DNA of 11,102 bases from Thermoplasmatales archaeon (GTDB lineage: Archaea > Thermoplasmatota > JASEFT01 > JAUWIS01), in the NCBI GenBank assembly GCA_030019485.1, contig JASEEW010000051.1, positions 1-11,102 of the forward strand, read 5' to 3'. The position numbers and the translations under genes were made by a program. Position 1 is the stretch's first letter. Every line of letters starts with the position of its first letter. The notes beneath the pieces were generated by a model. It saw only the letters and a list, made by a program, of their open reading frames with translations. It searched no databases and was not told the origin of the DNA. Positions 1 through 5,925 of this stretch are shown in pieces.

Positions 1-6
1 AATTCG

Positions 7-39
7 CTCCCCCAGTTTTTTTTTGAGCAGTTGGGTGAG
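7..39. repeat. Imperfect stem-loop at the left edge
   Basis: CTCCCCCA (7-14) pairs with TGGGTGAG (32-39) with one mismatch, and G15 can wobble with T31. The loop is T-rich on the plus strand. It lies directly beside the GAGTAATGATG repeat at 37-47. Whether it acts as RNA or DNA structure, and on which strand, cannot be told, because the window starts here. Confidence 0.35.
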
Positions 40-60
40 TAATGATGTCCACCGCTTTAC
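34..60 (-). repeat. Leader-like module, copy 2 (CATCATTACTC)
   Basis: Read on the minus strand, this segment has GTAAAG, seven bases, then CATCATTACTC and RCC. The same arrangement (GTAAAG, ten bases, CATCATTACTC, GCC) occurs at 333-362 in the leader of the small peptide gene. This copy starts just after that gene's T-rich stop signal, so it may belong to the leader of a second unit continuing past the left edge. That is inference; only the repeated words are seen. Confidence 0.45.
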
Positions 61-101
61 AAACTAAAAATAAAAAAGAAAAAGAGAAAAAGAGATTTTT
101 T
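61..101 (-). terminator. T-rich termination tract after the small peptide gene
   Basis: On the minus strand, the stop codon at 116-118 is followed within about 15 bases by a long run of T tracts broken by single C, G or A (complement of 61-101). Archaeal RNA polymerase commonly terminates on such U-rich tracts without needing a hairpin. The position fits the end of the transcript carrying the 38-residue peptide. Confidence 0.55.
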
Positions 102-115
102 GATGTTAATCCTTC

Positions 116-232
116 TTATAGGACTACTACATCACCGCTGCCGTCTTCCTCACCAATGGCCAATGTTGTGACCTGATATCCTTGGAAGGCTGCATGGTAG
201 TTTGCGTTTGCATATGCTTGATCAGCTGGCAT
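116..232 (-). CDS. Small protein of 38 residues, unknown function
   Basis: I do not recognise this protein. It starts MPADQAYANANYHAAF, passes through TTLAIGEED, and ends GSGDVVVL. It has no cysteine, lysine or arginine, so it is acidic. There is no obvious signal peptide or membrane segment. The case for a real gene is contextual. AAAAGGAGG (complement of 241-249) is a near-perfect Shine-Dalgarno eight bases from the ATG. A TATA-like box lies at 391-402, and a T-rich stop signal follows the reading frame. The long leader between promoter and start holds two perfect hairpins. Most other genes here have no Shine-Dalgarno, so this one stands apart. A peptide precursor, a leader-regulated small protein, or a peptide borne on a structured RNA are all possible. 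None can be chosen from sequence alone. Confidence 0.6.
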   Translation of the reverse strand: MPADQAYANANYHAAFQGYQVTTLAIGEEDGSGDVVVL

Positions 233-240
233 TTTTTATT

Positions 241-249
241 CCTCCTTTT
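241..249 (-). promoter_or_regulatory. Strong Shine-Dalgarno for the 38-residue peptide
   Basis: The minus strand reads AAAAGGAGG, then eight bases, then ATG (232-230). This is the strongest ribosome-binding site in the window and fixes the start of the small gene. Confidence 0.75.
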
Positions 250-261
250 AGTTTGCTCACC

Positions 262-329
262 CTGTTCATCCGCAGCAAACCCAGAGGTTTGCGGGGATAA
301 TGAGGAAACATCTGTTTCCTCTGTTCATC
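262..329 (-). other. Structured leader: two hairpins between direct repeats
   Basis: Hairpin A is GAGGAAAC/GTTTCCTC (302-309 and 314-321), an 8-bp perfect stem with a 4-base loop. Hairpin B is GCAAACC/GGTTTGC (275-281 and 286-292), a 7-bp perfect stem with a 4-base loop. CCGC (270-273) and GCGG (291-294) offer a competing pairing for hairpin B. The word CTGTTCATC occurs on both sides, at 262-270 and 321-329. Everything lies inside the predicted leader of the small peptide gene, so a cis-acting RNA element or a small structured RNA is possible. No known riboswitch class is recognised. Confidence 0.5.
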
Positions 330-332
330 GGC

Positions 333-362
333 GGCGAGTAATGATGCCCCTCACATCTTTAC
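333..362 (-). repeat. Leader-like module, copy 1 (CATCATTACTC)
   Basis: On the minus strand this holds GTAAAG (complement of 357-362) and CATCATTACTC followed by GCC. It matches the module at 34-60 and lies near the predicted 5' end of the small peptide transcript. Confidence 0.45.
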
Positions 363-390
363 CTTAATTCCAAAACCCAAATACATCTCA

Positions 391-402
391 CCATATATAT
401 AG
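391..402 (-). promoter_or_regulatory. TATA box for the small peptide unit
   Basis: The minus strand reads CTATATATATGG. Archaeal transcription typically starts about 25 bases downstream, here near 370. That would give a leader of roughly 135 bases before the start codon at 232. Confidence 0.5.
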
Positions 403-470
403 TTTTTTATCATATTTTTATTTTTATACTATTATGTGCAAAATAAATATAATTTTTTGTCATTTTAGCA

Positions 471-481
471 AAATATTTATG
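471..481 (+). promoter_or_regulatory. TATA-like box for the tandem-HTH regulator
   Basis: AAATATTTATG is centred about 28 bases before the ATG at 504. With no convincing Shine-Dalgarno beyond a short CAGGA, a leaderless or very short-leader transcript is likely. The surrounding DNA is very A+T-rich, so chance matches are easy. Confidence 0.35.
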
Positions 482-503
482 CTATTAAATCATTACAGGA
501 TTG

Positions 504-1541
504 ATGAATCATTTATCTGAAAATGAGAAAACGGTGTTGTATAATCTGGTAAAACACCCTTTGTTTAACAACAGAGAAATTTCTGAAAAAACCGGTCTTA
601 AACTTTCAACTGTTACTGCATGCAGAAGAAGGCTTAAAGAAAAAGAATATTTCTCTACTGTAAGGGCTCCGATTGCCAGTAGTATAGGCTGTGAAATAAT
701 GAGTGTCGCATTTGCCCAGTTCATATCCACCCTTTCACTGGATGAAAGATTGAAACTTGGCGCAAAACTTGATATAGAACATCCTGATGTTTTCTGGATG
801 ATGTCTGAGCCTTCTCAGGGAATGACAATTCAGTTCTCAAAAAATTATTCTGATGCAAAAGAAAGAATAAAAAAGATTGAAGAAATATATGCTGAACACA
901 AATATCTCGGCGACCAAGGCATAACGCTACTACCATTCTCACTTAAATTAGCAAACATTATTAATTTTTTTGATTACAAGTTTCTTCTCAAAAATCTGTT
1001 TAACATGAAAGATGAAAAAATGGTTTCAGGGTTTAAAGGTAAGGATATAAAGTTAAGTGAGAGTGAAAAAAAGGTTTATCATGTTTTGATAAAATATCCT
1101 GAACTTTCTGACAAGGATATAGCTGATAAAATAGGGGCTTCTAGGTTTACTGTTTCCAGGATGAGGGAAAAATTTGAAGGGAAAATCATGTCTACAGTGA
1201 ACATACCTGATATGAAAAAACTTGGTATAAAGGTTGTTGCCTTGATTCATATGAGATTTAATCTAACAACACCTCTGAAGACAAGGAAAGAGATTGCAGA
1301 TAACCTGCTTGAGCAGGGAGCAACATTTCTATTATTAGAGCATGTGAACTGTTTGGCTATTATTCCTTTTGAGAATTTTGACGGTTACAGAGCATGGATG
1401 AATAGTTTTTCAGAAAAATACAGGGGATATGACATCATGGTTGAGGAGCCTAAAATTCTGCTTTTCTCTGTTTCTGAATCAATATTTTCAAAAAAACATA
1501 TTTATGCGCCACTGGTGAAAAAGGCGTTAAACATCCAATAG
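504..1541 (+). CDS. Regulator with two tandem helix-turn-helix modules
   Basis: This 345-residue protein is built from two similar halves. The first begins LSENEKTVLYNLVKHP and contains a winged-helix-like segment (about residues 4-50: LFNNREISEKTGL, then STVTACRRRLKEK). The second begins LSESEKKVYHVLIKYPE (about 184-228), with LSDKDIADKIG and FTVSRMREKF. Each is followed by roughly 110-130 residues of alpha/beta character. This resembles an Lrp/MarR-like HTH plus sensor domain, duplicated in one chain. It probably acts as a DNA-binding transcription regulator in the cytoplasm; its ligand and targets are unknown. A TTG at 501 is in frame, but the ATG at 504 is preferred because it suits the TATA position. 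It converges on the ABC exporter operon, which is a candidate target by proximity only. Confidence 0.8.
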   Translation: MNHLSENEKTVLYNLVKHPLFNNREISEKTGLKLSTVTACRRRLKEKEYFSTVRAPIASSIGCEIMSVAFAQFISTLSLDERLKLGAKLDIEHPDVFWMMSEPSQGMTIQFSKNYSDAKERIKKIEEIYAEHKYLGDQGITLLPFSLKLANIINFFDYKFLLKNLFNMKDEKMVSGFKGKDIKLSESEKKVYHVLIKYPELSDKDIADKIGASRFTVSRMREKFEGKIMSTVNIPDMKKLGIKVVALIHMRFNLTTPLKTRKEIADNLLEQGATFLLLEHVNCLAIIPFENFDGYRAWMNSFSEKYRGYDIMVEEPKILLFSVSESIFSKKHIYAPLVKKALNIQ

Positions 1542-1609
1542 TAGTTAGCAGTTAGTAGCTAGTGGATAGGGGTTTCCTGGCCCCTAACTCCTGACCCCTA
1601 ATCCCTAAT
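1539..1609. repeat. Degenerate TAGTAGTTAG / CCCCTAA repeat region
   Basis: The gap between two convergent genes consists of short repeats: TAGTAGTTAG and variants (1539-1563), then CCCCTAA-type units (1581-1609). The word TAGTAGTTAG recurs in inverted orientation at 5881-5890. The regulator's stop codon is part of the first unit. It looks like a dispersed intergenic repeat family. Confidence 0.5.
1567..1586. terminator. Possible bidirectional terminator hairpin
   Basis: TAGGGG (1567-1572) pairs with CCCCTA (1581-1586) around an 8-base loop, between two convergent genes. No T tract follows directly, so terminator function is only suggested by position. Confidence 0.3.
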
Positions 1610-2446
1610 CTACATCCATCTTGCAAGCGTCCCCTCTTTTTCAGCCTTTCTTATTCCTGCATTAAACATGAACATTCCAAGTGGTAGGAGTATTATTGAG
1701 AAAACAATTAGATAAATGATTGTGAGTTGTATGCTGGGACTTGATATGCTTTCGTTGTTCAATAAAATTCTTCTTATGGCATCTATTGCGTATGTCTGAG
1801 GAAGAATTTTTGATATGAGTTGGACTGGTGCTGGCAGATACTTTGGTGGGAAATAAACGCCTGCGACAAGACCAGAAAGTGTTGCAACACCCCATCCTAT
1901 TGGCTCAATATCCCCTTTTGCGTTTGCGAGCATGAACATGGATGCGGAAATCAGGCCTATGCCTGAGAGGCTTATAATCAGCAGAATAAGTATTGGTATT
2001 ACTATCCATGCTGTTGCAGGAAATGTGAATTTTGCGCCGAAAACGAAAATCCCGATAACGAAGTAAAAGGCTACATTCATTGTTGCATAGAGGTATGTCC
2101 AGGTCATCACAGAAGAGAAGAATGTTTTCAGCCTCATTGGTGATGTGAGTATTATTTCAAGCCAGTTTGACCAGTACATGTTATGCATTGTTCCCAGGTA
2201 TGTGTTGAGTGTTGTCTGCATGTACTGATTGATTGCCAGGCCTATTAACACGAATGTGAAGTAGTTTCCATACTCTGGAATCTCCCCCACAAAAACATTG
2301 ATGAAATAGAATATTGCTATTGTGACAAACATGGCAATAAATGAGAAAACAAAGCTTATTTTGAACCTGAACCATAGACGCGCCCTTCTGCCCAGGTAAA
2401 CCCACATTACACCGAGTTTTTCCATGAATGATAAAGCATGTTTCAT
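1610..2446 (-). CDS. ABC-2 type exporter permease
   Basis: This 278-residue membrane protein has about six hydrophobic segments (near residues 29-50, 61-80, 115-137, 145-172, 185-200 and 240-263). That is the layout of the ABC-2 permease family (PF01061). The segment GVYFPPKYLP followed by LPQTYAIDAIRRILL (near 196-229) matches the family's conserved C-terminal region. It starts at an ATGA overlap with the stop of the upstream ATPase, so the two are translationally coupled and form one exporter. ABC-2 systems export drugs, lipids, polysaccharides or peptides; the substrate is not evident here. Length is normal and the frame intact. Confidence 0.92.
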   Translation of the reverse strand: MKHALSFMEKLGVMWVYLGRRARLWFRFKISFVFSFIAMFVTIAIFYFINVFVGEIPEYGNYFTFVLIGLAINQYMQTTLNTYLGTMHNMYWSNWLEIILTSPMRLKTFFSSVMTWTYLYATMNVAFYFVIGIFVFGAKFTFPATAWIVIPILILLIISLSGIGLISASMFMLANAKGDIEPIGWGVATLSGLVAGVYFPPKYLPAPVQLISKILPQTYAIDAIRRILLNNESISSPSIQLTIIYLIVFSIILLPLGMFMFNAGIRKAEKEGTLARWM

Positions 2447-3453
2447 TTCATCACCATTGTTTTTTCTTTTTCTGTTATGAGCTGAAGGAAAACATCGTTT
2501 AATGATGATTCCTTCATATCAACACCAGTGATGTTTGTATATTTTCTGCATGTGTCAATCAGGGTTGGCATGTTTCTTTTGATGTTCCCATAAATTTTCA
2601 GAATGTTTTTTTCCTCAACAATTTTTTCAACAAAACCAAATGATGAAATCCCCCTGATAAGCCCGGGTGTGATTTTCTCTAATTCAACTGTTAAAATCTC
2701 TTTTCCTATTCTTTCTTTTATTGCTTTTGTTTCATCCAGTGCTAAAATGTTTCCCCTGTTAAGTATTGCTATTTTGTCGCAGAGCATTTCTGCCTCCCAT
2801 AAATTATGTGTTGCAAGAACAACTGTTTTCCCATTCTTTTTCATTTCTTTTATAAATTTTCTTATGAACTCTGCTGAGTAGGGGTCAATGTTTGATGTTG
2901 GCTCGTCCAGAAGGTATACTGGTCTGTCTGATAGAAGGCAGCGTGCAAGATTCATCTTCTGCCTAAGACCGGCGGAAAGATTCTCAGGAAAATCATCCTT
3001 TTTCTCATGCAGCCCAACAATTTTCAAAACCTCTTCAATTCTTTCCTTTACCTCGCCAAGTCTTAGTCCTTCTGCAACACCCCAGAATTTTAGGTTATTG
3101 TATATTGATAGTTTGTAATCAAAGATAATCCATCCCCCACTCATCAAAATGTTAACGCTTGTCCTTATCTTCTCCCTGTCTTTAATAAGGTCATAGTTGT
3201 TGATTGCTGCCTTCCCTTCTTCTGGTAAAAGCAGTCCTGCAAGGATTTTAATCAGGGTTGTTTTTCCAGCACCATTTGGTCCAAGTATCCCAAATATCTC
3301 ACCTTTTTTCACAGAAAAACTTACTTTGTTTAATGCTGTCAGATAATCCTGTTTTTCTATTTTAAGGAGTTGTTTCAGGTTTTTTTTCCAGTTAAAGCCT
3401 TTTTCCCTGACCCTGTATTTTTTTGTGATATTCTCTATTTCAATAGGATTCAT
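2443..3453 (-). CDS. ABC exporter ATP-binding protein
   Basis: This 336-residue nucleotide-binding subunit energises the ABC-2 permease encoded just downstream. Visible motifs are Walker A GPNGAGKT (58-65), signature-like LSAGLRQK (159-166), Walker B VYLLDEP (179-185) with catalytic E184, D-loop SNID (187-190) and H-loop H216. The signature departs from LSGGQ, and no clear Q-loop glutamine is seen; NILMSGGW (101-108) sits where it would be. Such variation occurs in the NatA/DrrA-like ABC-2 ATPase group. About 90 residues follow the core domain, as in DrrA-type proteins. An insertion rich in lysine (residues 16-36) precedes Walker A, longer than the minimal domain. It is the first gene of a two-gene operon, with a divergent sugar permease 87 bases upstream. 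Confidence 0.93.
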   Translation of the reverse strand: MNPIEIENITKKYRVREKGFNWKKNLKQLLKIEKQDYLTALNKVSFSVKKGEIFGILGPNGAGKTTLIKILAGLLLPEEGKAAINNYDLIKDREKIRTSVNILMSGGWIIFDYKLSIYNNLKFWGVAEGLRLGEVKERIEEVLKIVGLHEKKDDFPENLSAGLRQKMNLARCLLSDRPVYLLDEPTSNIDPYSAEFIRKFIKEMKKNGKTVVLATHNLWEAEMLCDKIAILNRGNILALDETKAIKERIGKEILTVELEKITPGLIRGISSFGFVEKIVEEKNILKIYGNIKRNMPTLIDTCRKYTNITGVDMKESSLNDVFLQLITEKEKTMVMK

Positions 3454-3511
3454 CCAATGTTATAAGCCTTGAAACCTAAAAAATGTTTTTATTGCAGGAT
3501 TTTAGCAAATT

Positions 3512-3519
3512 CTTTAAAC
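3512..3519 (+). promoter_or_regulatory. TATA-like box for the sugar permease
   Basis: CTTTAAAC is centred about 25 bases before the ATG at 3541, the spacing expected for a leaderless archaeal transcript. No Shine-Dalgarno is visible before that ATG. Confidence 0.4.
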
Positions 3520-3540
3520 AACCCAGCCCATTAATGGTTT

Positions 3541-4461
3541 ATGGAACCGATACTGCCAATGATACTAATCATTTTCTCGGCTTTGTTTTTTGGCTCCCAG
3601 TTTGTTCCAAAAAAATTCTGCAGGTCTTTTGATGACCTCGGCTACAATCTTTCAATGGTTTTTGGCATACTGCTGAATGCAATGATATGGTTTGCGGTAA
3701 TATCCTTCCAGGAAAAAATGTGCTTTCCTTTTACTCCAACTATTCTCAGTTTTTTTGCAGGGATTGTGTGGGTTTTCGGGAACATACTGCTCATTTCCGC
3801 TGTCTCAAGAATCGGTATGGCAAGGTCATTCACAATCATCAATCTTGTGTCCATAATATCTTTTGCTGGGGCAGTATTGTTTCTTGGTGAAATGAGGGTT
3901 GCAATAAATCTAATACTCACAGCCTTCGCAGGTGTTGTCATCATAATGAGTGGATGCATATTAATTACACTGACAACATCAAAAAAAGAAAAACTGAAAT
4001 CAAAAACAGGATTAGTTTATGCATTTCTTTCCTCACTTTTCTTCGGCTCCTTCAACATAATAGTCATGTACTCAATCAATGTTCAGCATCTGCATGTGAA
4101 TACAGCAGCATTGTTCCTTGCATTAGGCGGAATGCTAGGAGCAGTTATTATTTTGCTGAAAAAAGGAAGAATAAAATACTGGTTCAATACCAGGAAAAAA
4201 TGGCACGGGCTGGGCGTTTCCGGAGGCGTCCTATGGGGCATGGGAAATGTGCTCAGTCTTTACGCAATGCAGAAAATTGGTGTCTCAATATCCGTTCCAA
4301 TGCTACAGGGTATAATGACTATTGTATCTGCGTTATGGGGCATAGTTATTTTCAAAGAGTTGGAAGACGTAACAGCAAATAGAAGGAAAAAGGCGCTGAC
4401 AATGTTCATAGCAGGGATGATTCTAACGATTGCTGGGGTTTGGGTGATAAATCAGATCTGA
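3541..4461 (+). CDS. GRP/RhaT-like sugar permease (DMT superfamily)
   Basis: This 306-residue protein is very hydrophobic, with about ten membrane segments. It shows an internal duplication: GIVWVFGNILLISAVSRIG (74-92) in the first half matches GVLWGMGNVLSLYAMQKIG (229-247) in the second. The first half ends in LGE, the second in FKE. FGSQFVPKKF (17-26) resembles the N-terminal signature of the glucose/ribose porter and TMEM144 families. The second-half block followed by LWGIVIFKE (265-273) resembles GlcU and RhaT proteins. It likely imports a sugar or related solute across the cytoplasmic membrane. The substrate is a family-level inference. It ends tail to tail with the ATPase gene, overlapping it by ten bases. 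Confidence 0.8.
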   Translation: MEPILPMILIIFSALFFGSQFVPKKFCRSFDDLGYNLSMVFGILLNAMIWFAVISFQEKMCFPFTPTILSFFAGIVWVFGNILLISAVSRIGMARSFTIINLVSIISFAGAVLFLGEMRVAINLILTAFAGVVIIMSGCILITLTTSKKEKLKSKTGLVYAFLSSLFFGSFNIIVMYSINVQHLHVNTAALFLALGGMLGAVIILLKKGRIKYWFNTRKKWHGLGVSGGVLWGMGNVLSLYAMQKIGVSISVPMLQGIMTIVSALWGIVIFKELEDVTANRRKKALTMFIAGMILTIAGVWVINQI

Positions 4462-4463
4462 TT
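4450..4463. repeat. 14-bp perfect palindrome at convergent stops
   Basis: AATCAGATCTGATT is a perfect palindrome. Both the sugar permease and the AAA_14 ATPase terminate inside it, so both proteins end in -NQI. Confidence 0.85.
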
Positions 4464-5765
4464 AATCTTTAGCAACCACTCCCATAACGGCTTGTAAATT
4501 ATTTTCTTGTTACCTATTTTTTCCTCTTTCTCATAATCCTCTGTTATAACCAATCCCTTTTTCAGTTTAAATTTTTTCATGGCTTTTAACAAAGATTTAA
4601 CCTCTCTTTTCTTTGTTTCCTCATTGCTTATGTCCCAGCAAACCTGAATTAATTGTTTTACTTTCTTTCCTCCTTTTAATAAAAAATCAACCTCTCTCTG
4701 TGAAGAATCCTTCCAGTAATAAATATCCTTGTCGCCTTTTTTTAATTCGGTAAAAACAATATTTTCTGCTATTCTTCCCAAATCCGTAGAAAAAGTAAAT
4801 CCCACTGCACTTCTTAACCCGGGATCAATGCAATAAACCTTTTTAGGGTTGAGAATCTGTTCTTTTACTGAATATGAAAATTTCTTCACAAAAAACAGTA
4901 GATAGGTATTTGAGAGATAATAAGAAAATCTTTCTACAGTATCAAGACTTAAATTCAATACCTTTTTTATTTTATTAAATGATTGTAAGGAAGAAACATT
5001 TGAGAGATAGTATTTCGCTAATTCCTCTAACTTTTCTGTTTCCTTTACTTTATATCTCCTTACAACATCCTTTATTATTATGTCCATAAAGTAGGTATTC
5101 AATACCATCATTTTGTCTTGTTCCCTTTGAAGCAAGTTAACCTTGGGAAAACCGCCCCATTTAATGTATTTTGAAAGAAATCTTTTTATTTTATGCCTGT
5201 TTGCAACCATATCCACCCTGTTTTTAATGTGAATTCCTCTAAATTCCAAGGATTCGGAAAAAGAAAGGGGATAAATCTTTGCGTCCACATGCCTCCCCGC
5301 CAATACTGTGGCATATTCGGAACTGAGCAACTTTGAACTTGAACCTGTTATAAAAACGTGAACTTTTTTATTTTCATGGAGGTATCTAGCAAACTTTTCC
5401 CATCCAGCAACAGTCTGAACTTCATCAAGTACAACATATTGTTCTGGATTGGGAGCCAGTTCGGTTAAATATATGTCATATATCTTGTTCATAAGATCCA
5501 AATCAAGATTTTTAAATCTTGGGTCCTCAAAGTTAATGAAAAGAATGTCCTTTTTATCGACATTACTTTTTATCATAGACTTACAAAACTGCAAAAGCAA
5601 GGTTGATTTCCCACTTCTTCTCACGCCGCTAATAACAACTATTTCATTTATTTTTGATAGTTCTTTCAATCTGTTCAGATAGATTTCTCTTTTAATTCCT
5701 GTATCCAATTCCCTCCCCCAGAAATTCCAGTCTGTTAAAATCTCCAAGATTTCACGCTTTTCCAT
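4452..5765 (-). CDS. AAA_14/DUF4143 family ATPase
   Basis: This 437-residue protein belongs to the widespread 'archaeal ATPase' group. The N-terminal AAA_14 domain has Walker A GVRRSGKST (47-55), Walker B VVLDEVQ (111-117), sensor GSSS (141-144) and the family motif LAGRHV (155-160). The C-terminal DUF4143 region contains AENIVFTEL (333-341), REVDFLL (357-363) and LIQVCWD (372-378), laid out like a PD-(D/E)xK nuclease fold. The final acidic-x-lysine is replaced by Q-V-C, so nuclease activity is doubtful. The biological role of the family is largely unknown. It is patchily distributed and often present in several copies, which suggests mobility or a defence/regulatory role. The start is supported by a TATA box 26 bases upstream, which implies a leaderless transcript. 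Confidence 0.9.
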   Translation of the reverse strand: MEKREILEILTDWNFWGRELDTGIKREIYLNRLKELSKINEIVVISGVRRSGKSTLLLQFCKSMIKSNVDKKDILFINFEDPRFKNLDLDLMNKIYDIYLTELAPNPEQYVVLDEVQTVAGWEKFARYLHENKKVHVFITGSSSKLLSSEYATVLAGRHVDAKIYPLSFSESLEFRGIHIKNRVDMVANRHKIKRFLSKYIKWGGFPKVNLLQREQDKMMVLNTYFMDIIIKDVVRRYKVKETEKLEELAKYYLSNVSSLQSFNKIKKVLNLSLDTVERFSYYLSNTYLLFFVKKFSYSVKEQILNPKKVYCIDPGLRSAVGFTFSTDLGRIAENIVFTELKKGDKDIYYWKDSSQREVDFLLKGGKKVKQLIQVCWDISNEETKKREVKSLLKAMKKFKLKKGLVITEDYEKEEKIGNKKIIYKPLWEWLLKINQI

Positions 5766-5784
5766 AATTTACTGTATTGATAGC

Positions 5785-5797
5785 ATTATATTTAAAC
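5785..5797 (-). promoter_or_regulatory. TATA box for the AAA_14 ATPase
   Basis: The minus strand reads GTTTAAATATAAT, centred 26 bases before the start codon at 5765. This is one of the best archaeal TATA matches in the window and fits a leaderless transcript. Confidence 0.6.
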
Positions 5798-5806
5798 CTT
5801 CTTATG

Positions 5807-5838
5807 CATCGGTAGGTTTAGGCAAAAACTTACCGATG
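5807..5838. repeat. Long inverted repeat upstream of the ATPase promoter
   Basis: CATCGGTA (5807-5814) and TACCGATG (5831-5838) pair perfectly. A G-T wobble and GTTT/AAAC extend the stem to 13 bp around a 6-base loop. It lies about ten bases beyond the ATPase TATA box and about 90 bases before the MFS start. An operator, or the end of a short mobile repeat, would both fit. Confidence 0.65.
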
Positions 5839-5870
5839 GAGTGTATAACTTTTTCCTGCTCATTTCTCTA

Positions 5871-5891
5871 ACCCTGACTACTAACTACTAA
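5871..5891. repeat. Second copy of the CTAACTACTA repeat family
   Basis: ACCCTGACTACTAACTACTA, with a further A, contains the exact reverse complement of TAGTAGTTAG found at 1539-1548. It shares the CTGAC and CTAA units with 1585-1609. It lies in the gap between the inverted repeat and the MFS gene. Confidence 0.45.
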
Positions 5892-5925
5892 ACTTTATTT
5901 CCCTGCTACCCAATACACCATTTCC

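Noticed and set aside
34..60. Box C/D guide RNA suggested by GTAATGATG here and at 338-346
   Set aside because: The C box lacks the final A of RUGAUGA, and no CUGA D box lies at the expected distance on either copy.
182..367. Plus-strand frame with a hydrophobic, cysteine-rich start resembling a signal peptide
   Set aside because: It is antisense to the small peptide gene and its hairpin leader, has no ribosome-binding site or TATA at a suitable distance, and its C-terminal half is just the translated hairpins.
3954..4382. Long plus-strand frame inside the sugar permease gene
   Set aside because: It is a shifted frame within a convincing, internally duplicated membrane protein and encodes no recognisable domain.
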